Part shown: piece after piece, positions 61,735 through 64,000 of the stretch
Layout of the letters: every line of letters begins with the position of its first letter
Position numbering within the stretch: position 1 is the stretch's first letter
Source: a cyanobacterium endosymbiont of Epithemia clementina EcSB
Lineage (GTDB): Bacteria; Cyanobacteriota; Cyanobacteriia; Cyanobacteriales; Microcystaceae
Assembly (NCBI RefSeq): GCF_029919255.1
Contig: NZ_CP123991.1
Coordinates: forward strand, 1 to 64,000
Reading direction: 5' to 3'
Length of the DNA: 64,000 nucleotides
Notes under the pieces: model-generated
What the model was told of the DNA's origin: nothing
Database searches by the model: none
The model's input: only the letters and a program-made list of their open reading frames with translations
Translations under genes and position numbers: made by a program

Positions 61735-62286
61735 ATGACGACCACTCAAGGCTTGGTACGTGCTTTTGGAGAAGTGGGAGAAAACTCTGTCCTACTAGAC
61801 AAGAGCGTTACTATTCCTATTTGTGAAGGATTAAACATGTTGATAGCTAGTTTTCAAGGGCTATATCTTCAATATGAAAAACATCATTTTATTGTAGAAG
61901 GTTCAGAATTTTACTCTTTGCACGAATTTTTTAATGAAAGCTACGATGATGTTCGCGGTCATGTTCACGATCTCGCTGAACGTTTAAATGGACTTGGAGG
62001 AGTTCCCGCTGCTAGTTTTAGTAAATTAGCTGAATTGTGTTGTTTTGACCCTGAAGCAGATGGGTCTTACGGCTGCCGCGAGATGGTAGAACATGATTTA
62101 GGGGCAGAACAAGAATTAATCAAGCTACTCCGCAAACAAGCCGCTCAAGCTGAAAGTTTAGGAGATAGAGCAACTCGTTATCTTTATGAGCAAATTCTTC
62201 TTAAAACAGAAGAACGGGCTTATCATTTAGATCATTTCTTAGTTAGCGACAGCTTGACTCTAGCCTTTGTTAATAATGGAAACTAG
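61735..62286 (+). CDS. dpsA: Dps-family ferritin-like protein (DpsA)
   Basis: Ferroxidase that stores iron, consumes peroxide and protects DNA, forming 12-subunit shells. It has 183 residues, the size of cyanobacterial DpsA. Ferroxidase-site residues expected at subunit interfaces are His51 (YEKHHF), His63 ([11 protein letters not shown]), Asp79 and Glu82 ([14 protein letters not shown]). A long N-terminal stretch ([20 protein letters not shown]) precedes the bundle. A GAAGGGG sequence lies 12 bases before the ATG. A terminator shared with the convergent CobW-family gene follows. Iron storage suits a nitrogen-fixing cell. Confidence 0.95.
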   Translation: MTTTQGLVRAFGEVGENSVLLDKSVTIPICEGLNMLIASFQGLYLQYEKHHFIVEGSEFYSLHEFFNESYDDVRGHVHDLAERLNGLGGVPAASFSKLAELCCFDPEADGSYGCREMVEHDLGAEQELIKLLRKQAAQAESLGDRATRYLYEQILLKTEERAYHLDHFLVSDSLTLAFVNNGN

Positions 62287-62335
62287 GACTTCCCTAGAGT
62301 TTTCCTCGGGGCAAACAAACAATACCTGATTGAAC

Positions 62336-62363
62336 AAACTCCCATCAAAAAAAATGGGAGTTT
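62336..62363. terminator. Bidirectional terminator between dpsA and cobW-type genes
   Basis: Stem AAACTCCCA/TGGGAGTTT (62336-62344 with 62355-62363), A-rich loop, T run on the plus strand and A run on the left, so it can work on both strands for the two convergent genes. Confidence 0.8.
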
Positions 62364-62371
62364 TCATCTTT

Positions 62372-63418
62372 CTAAGTTAATGCACACTTAATCTCTTCTA
62401 ATGTTAATTGACGACCAATAAACACTAATCGAGTTTGGCGGAGTTCATTAAATTTCCAAGGACGATCATAAAAGGTATCAAAGCGATTACCTACCCCTTG
62501 TAAAACTAATCGCATAGGTTTAGATGGAACATTTACAAACCCTTTGATACGATAAATTTCTTGGGTTTTAATTATTTTTTTTAGTTGATTTACCAAGCTT
62601 TCTAGATCAAATTCTTGATCTAAAACTACTTGAACCGAATTAATGTCATCATCATGATCATGGTCTTCTTCCTGATTAGGATGACTAGGGCGACTCTTCA
62701 AATTATCCTCAACAGCTGCATTAAACCCTAACAAAACATTAGGATTAATTTCCCCATTATTACAAGAAACTACTTTAACTCCTAGCCTTAATTCTCCTTC
62801 TAACCACTTTCTGACTTGATGAAATTGAAGCGGTCCAATTAAATCAATTTTAGTCAACAACACTAAATCTGCACAGGCTAACTGGTTTTTAAATAACTCC
62901 TCAATTGGGGTTTCATGTTCTAGGTTAGGATCAGCTTTTCGTTGCGCTTCTAAGGCAGCTGAGTCCATCACTAGAGTCCCTGAAACCAAAGCTTGAGTAT
63001 CTACTACTGTTATTACCCCATCTACGGTGGCGCTGTTACGAATTTCTGGCCACTGAAAAGCTTGAACTAAAGGTTTTGGTAATGCCAATCCAGAGGTCTC
63101 AATTAGTATACAATCAATGTCCTCACGCCTTTCTAATAATTTCTGCATAATTGGAAAAAATTCTTCTTGGACGGTGCAACACAAACAACCATTAGTTAAT
63201 TCGATGATATTAGTATTTAAGTTTTTATCCTCATTGCAAATTTGACAATCTCGCAAAAGTTCCCCATCTATTCCTACTTCCCCAAATTCGTTAACTAAAA
63301 CAGCAATTCGTCTTTTTTGATTATGTTGTAGTAGATGACGAACTAAGGTTGTCTTACCTGCTCCAAGAAAGCCAGTTATAACCGTAACAGGAATTTTATG
63401 CATAGTAAAGTTCAGCAC
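62372..63418 (-). CDS. CobW-family GTP-binding metallochaperone
   Basis: P-loop GTPase of the COG0523 family, which delivers metals (Co, Zn) to target enzymes. It has 348 residues. Walker A GFLGAGKT (16-23), the metal-binding CxCC motif at 78-81 in ELTNGCLCCTVQEEF, the switch region GLALPKPLVQAF, the G4 motif LLTKIDL (TKxD), and the C-terminal domain after a His/Asp-rich segment EEDHDHDDD, which probably holds metal. Which branch (CobW proper, YjiA or ZNG-like) cannot be settled by eye, though cobQ and cobK elsewhere in the window make a cobalt role possible. It converges on dpsA. Confidence 0.92.
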   Translation of the reverse strand: MLNFTMHKIPVTVITGFLGAGKTTLVRHLLQHNQKRRIAVLVNEFGEVGIDGELLRDCQICNEDKNLNTNIIELTNGCLCCTVQEEFFPIMQKLLERREDIDCILIETSGLALPKPLVQAFQWPEIRNSATVDGVITVVDTQALVSGTLVMDSAALEAQRKADPNLEHETPIEELFKNQLACADLVLLTKIDLIGPLQFHQVRKWLEGELRLGVKVVSCNNGEINPNVLLGFNAAVEDNLKSRPSHPNQEEDHDHDDDINSVQVVLDQEFDLESLVNQLKKIIKTQEIYRIKGFVNVPSKPMRLVLQGVGNRFDTFYDRPWKFNELRQTRLVFIGRQLTLEEIKCALT

Positions 63419-63548
63419 ACCTCAAATGACATCTTTATCAAGAATTCTCATTGAAAAACACTAAAAAATATTTAAAAAACTCATTGATTTTTAGTTGCAT
63501 TTTTCATAGTACCATCTTAGCTCAAGAGTAGCAAAATCATGTTTCAGT

Positions 63549-64000
63549 TCAATTCAAATTAAATACAAGAGAGCTTAAAATTAATACACCAAATCCTAAA
63601 CGATACCAAACGAAAATCCAGGTATCACGGTTTTGTAAATAGCGGGTTAACCAAGCAATCGCTAAATAGGAAAAAATCGCTGAAGAAATGACTCCAACAA
63701 TAACAGGAAATAAGATTTCTTTAGAAAAGCCTAGGACTAAAACTTCTTTAAATTCTGCAAACCCTGCTATAGTAATAGCTGGAATTCCTAGCAAAAAAGA
63801 AAACTTAGCTGCCGTTGCTCGTTCTAAATTTATAAATAATCCAGCCGTCATAGTAGAACCTGAACGAGAAACTCCTGGAATTAAAGCTAGAGTTTGGGCT
63901 AGTCCTATTAATACCCCGTCTTGTAATGTTAATTGTCTAAAATCTCGTTTATGAGTTCCTAACTTTTCTGACAGAGCTAACAATACAGCCATCACGATTG
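63549..64000 (-). CDS. uppP: Undecaprenyl-diphosphatase UppP (3' part)
   Basis: Membrane phosphatase that recycles undecaprenyl diphosphate in wall synthesis. The window holds only the C-terminal half: residues up to the edge are in frame with no true start, so the GTG/ATG near 63990 should not be taken as one. About 150 of the usual 270-310 residues are present. The catalytic/phosphate-binding block is IGLAQTLALIPGVSRSGSTM, then TAGLFINLERATAAKFSFLL; the last hydrophobic helices end in LVFNLN. Five or six membrane helices are visible here. Confidence 0.95.
   Translation of the reverse strand, partial: IVMAVLLALSEKLGTHKRDFRQLTLQDGVLIGLAQTLALIPGVSRSGSTMTAGLFINLERATAAKFSFLLGIPAITIAGFAEFKEVLVLGFSKEILFPVIVGVISSAIFSYLAIAWLTRYLQNRDTWIFVWYRLGFGVLILSSLVFNLN

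Overview
The window looks like a chromosome segment from a cyanobacterium with a decaying, AT-rich genome. The intact proteins are typical of the unicellular nitrogen-fixing Crocosphaera/Cyanothece lineage: PSRP-3/Ycf65, CGLD27/Ycf36, an Npun_F0494-type protein, a DpsA-type ferritin, atpB-atpC as a pair, and cyanobacterial UbiA. Adding up the intervals I accept as intact genes gives only about 47% coding. Between them lie many stretches of 1-3 kb holding recognisable, broken gene remains. No intact photosystem, phycobilisome or carbon-fixation gene is present, and a small photosystem II gene (psb30) survives only as a mutated relic. This is what I would expect of a non-photosynthetic, nitrogen-fixing endosymbiont such as the spheroid bodies of rhopalodiacean diatoms. 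That placement is inference; nothing in the window proves it.

Layout. 1-9.1 kb: TPR protein, two dead genes, phosphoglucomutase, then pth and PSRP-3 converging on the atpB-atpC pair. 9.1-17.3 kb: long AT-rich gaps around Ppx/GppA phosphatase and UbiA, then initiator tRNA-Met. 17.3-19.3 kb: compact cluster of asparaginase, CGLD27 and RsfS. 19.3-26.3 kb: dead genes (small TPR/TM protein, RluA, a cadherin/RTX-like protein) around one intact S8 peptidase. 26.3-29.5 kb: rimI-clpC. 31-37 kb: mnmE and a large Ski2-like helicase. 37.7-44.7 kb: two tRNA-Ser genes in opposite orientation enclosing prxQ, an Npun_F0494-type gene, cobQ and a ferredoxin-like gene, followed by more dead genes, cobK and a small membrane protein. 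44.7-50.6 kb: mostly decayed (a glutamine-rich nonsense-riddled gene, psb30, GDT1, HNH nuclease) with intact DUF2256 and YkgJ genes. 50.6-56.3 kb: plsC, a UPF0104 membrane protein, larC, a dead Sua5/YciO gene and a TPR protein. 57.7-64 kb: S-formylglutathione hydrolase, a hydrogenase maturation protease, a [2Fe-2S] protein, dps, a CobW-family GTPase and the 3' part of uppP.

How the genes fit together. What survives serves translation and its quality control (pth, RsfS, RimI, MnmE, PSRP-3, tRNAs), protein turnover (ClpC), ATP synthesis, glucose-phosphate metabolism, membrane and wall lipid supply (plsC, uppP), cobalamin synthesis (cobQ, cobK, a CobW-family protein), oxidative and iron stress (PrxQ, Dps) and nickel/hydrogenase maturation (HupW-type protease, LarC). 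That set suits a cell supplying fixed nitrogen to a host. What is dying includes photosynthesis, manganese export (GDT1), one RNA modification gene and surface or accessory proteins.

Two sequence-level themes recur. Several dead genes remain readable in one frame and are interrupted by TAA/TAG where Gln or Trp codons are expected, which points to C-to-T (or G-to-A) drift in unselected DNA. The gaps also carry many long, perfect or near-perfect inverted repeats (15-30 bp arms), some behaving as terminators and some far from any gene.
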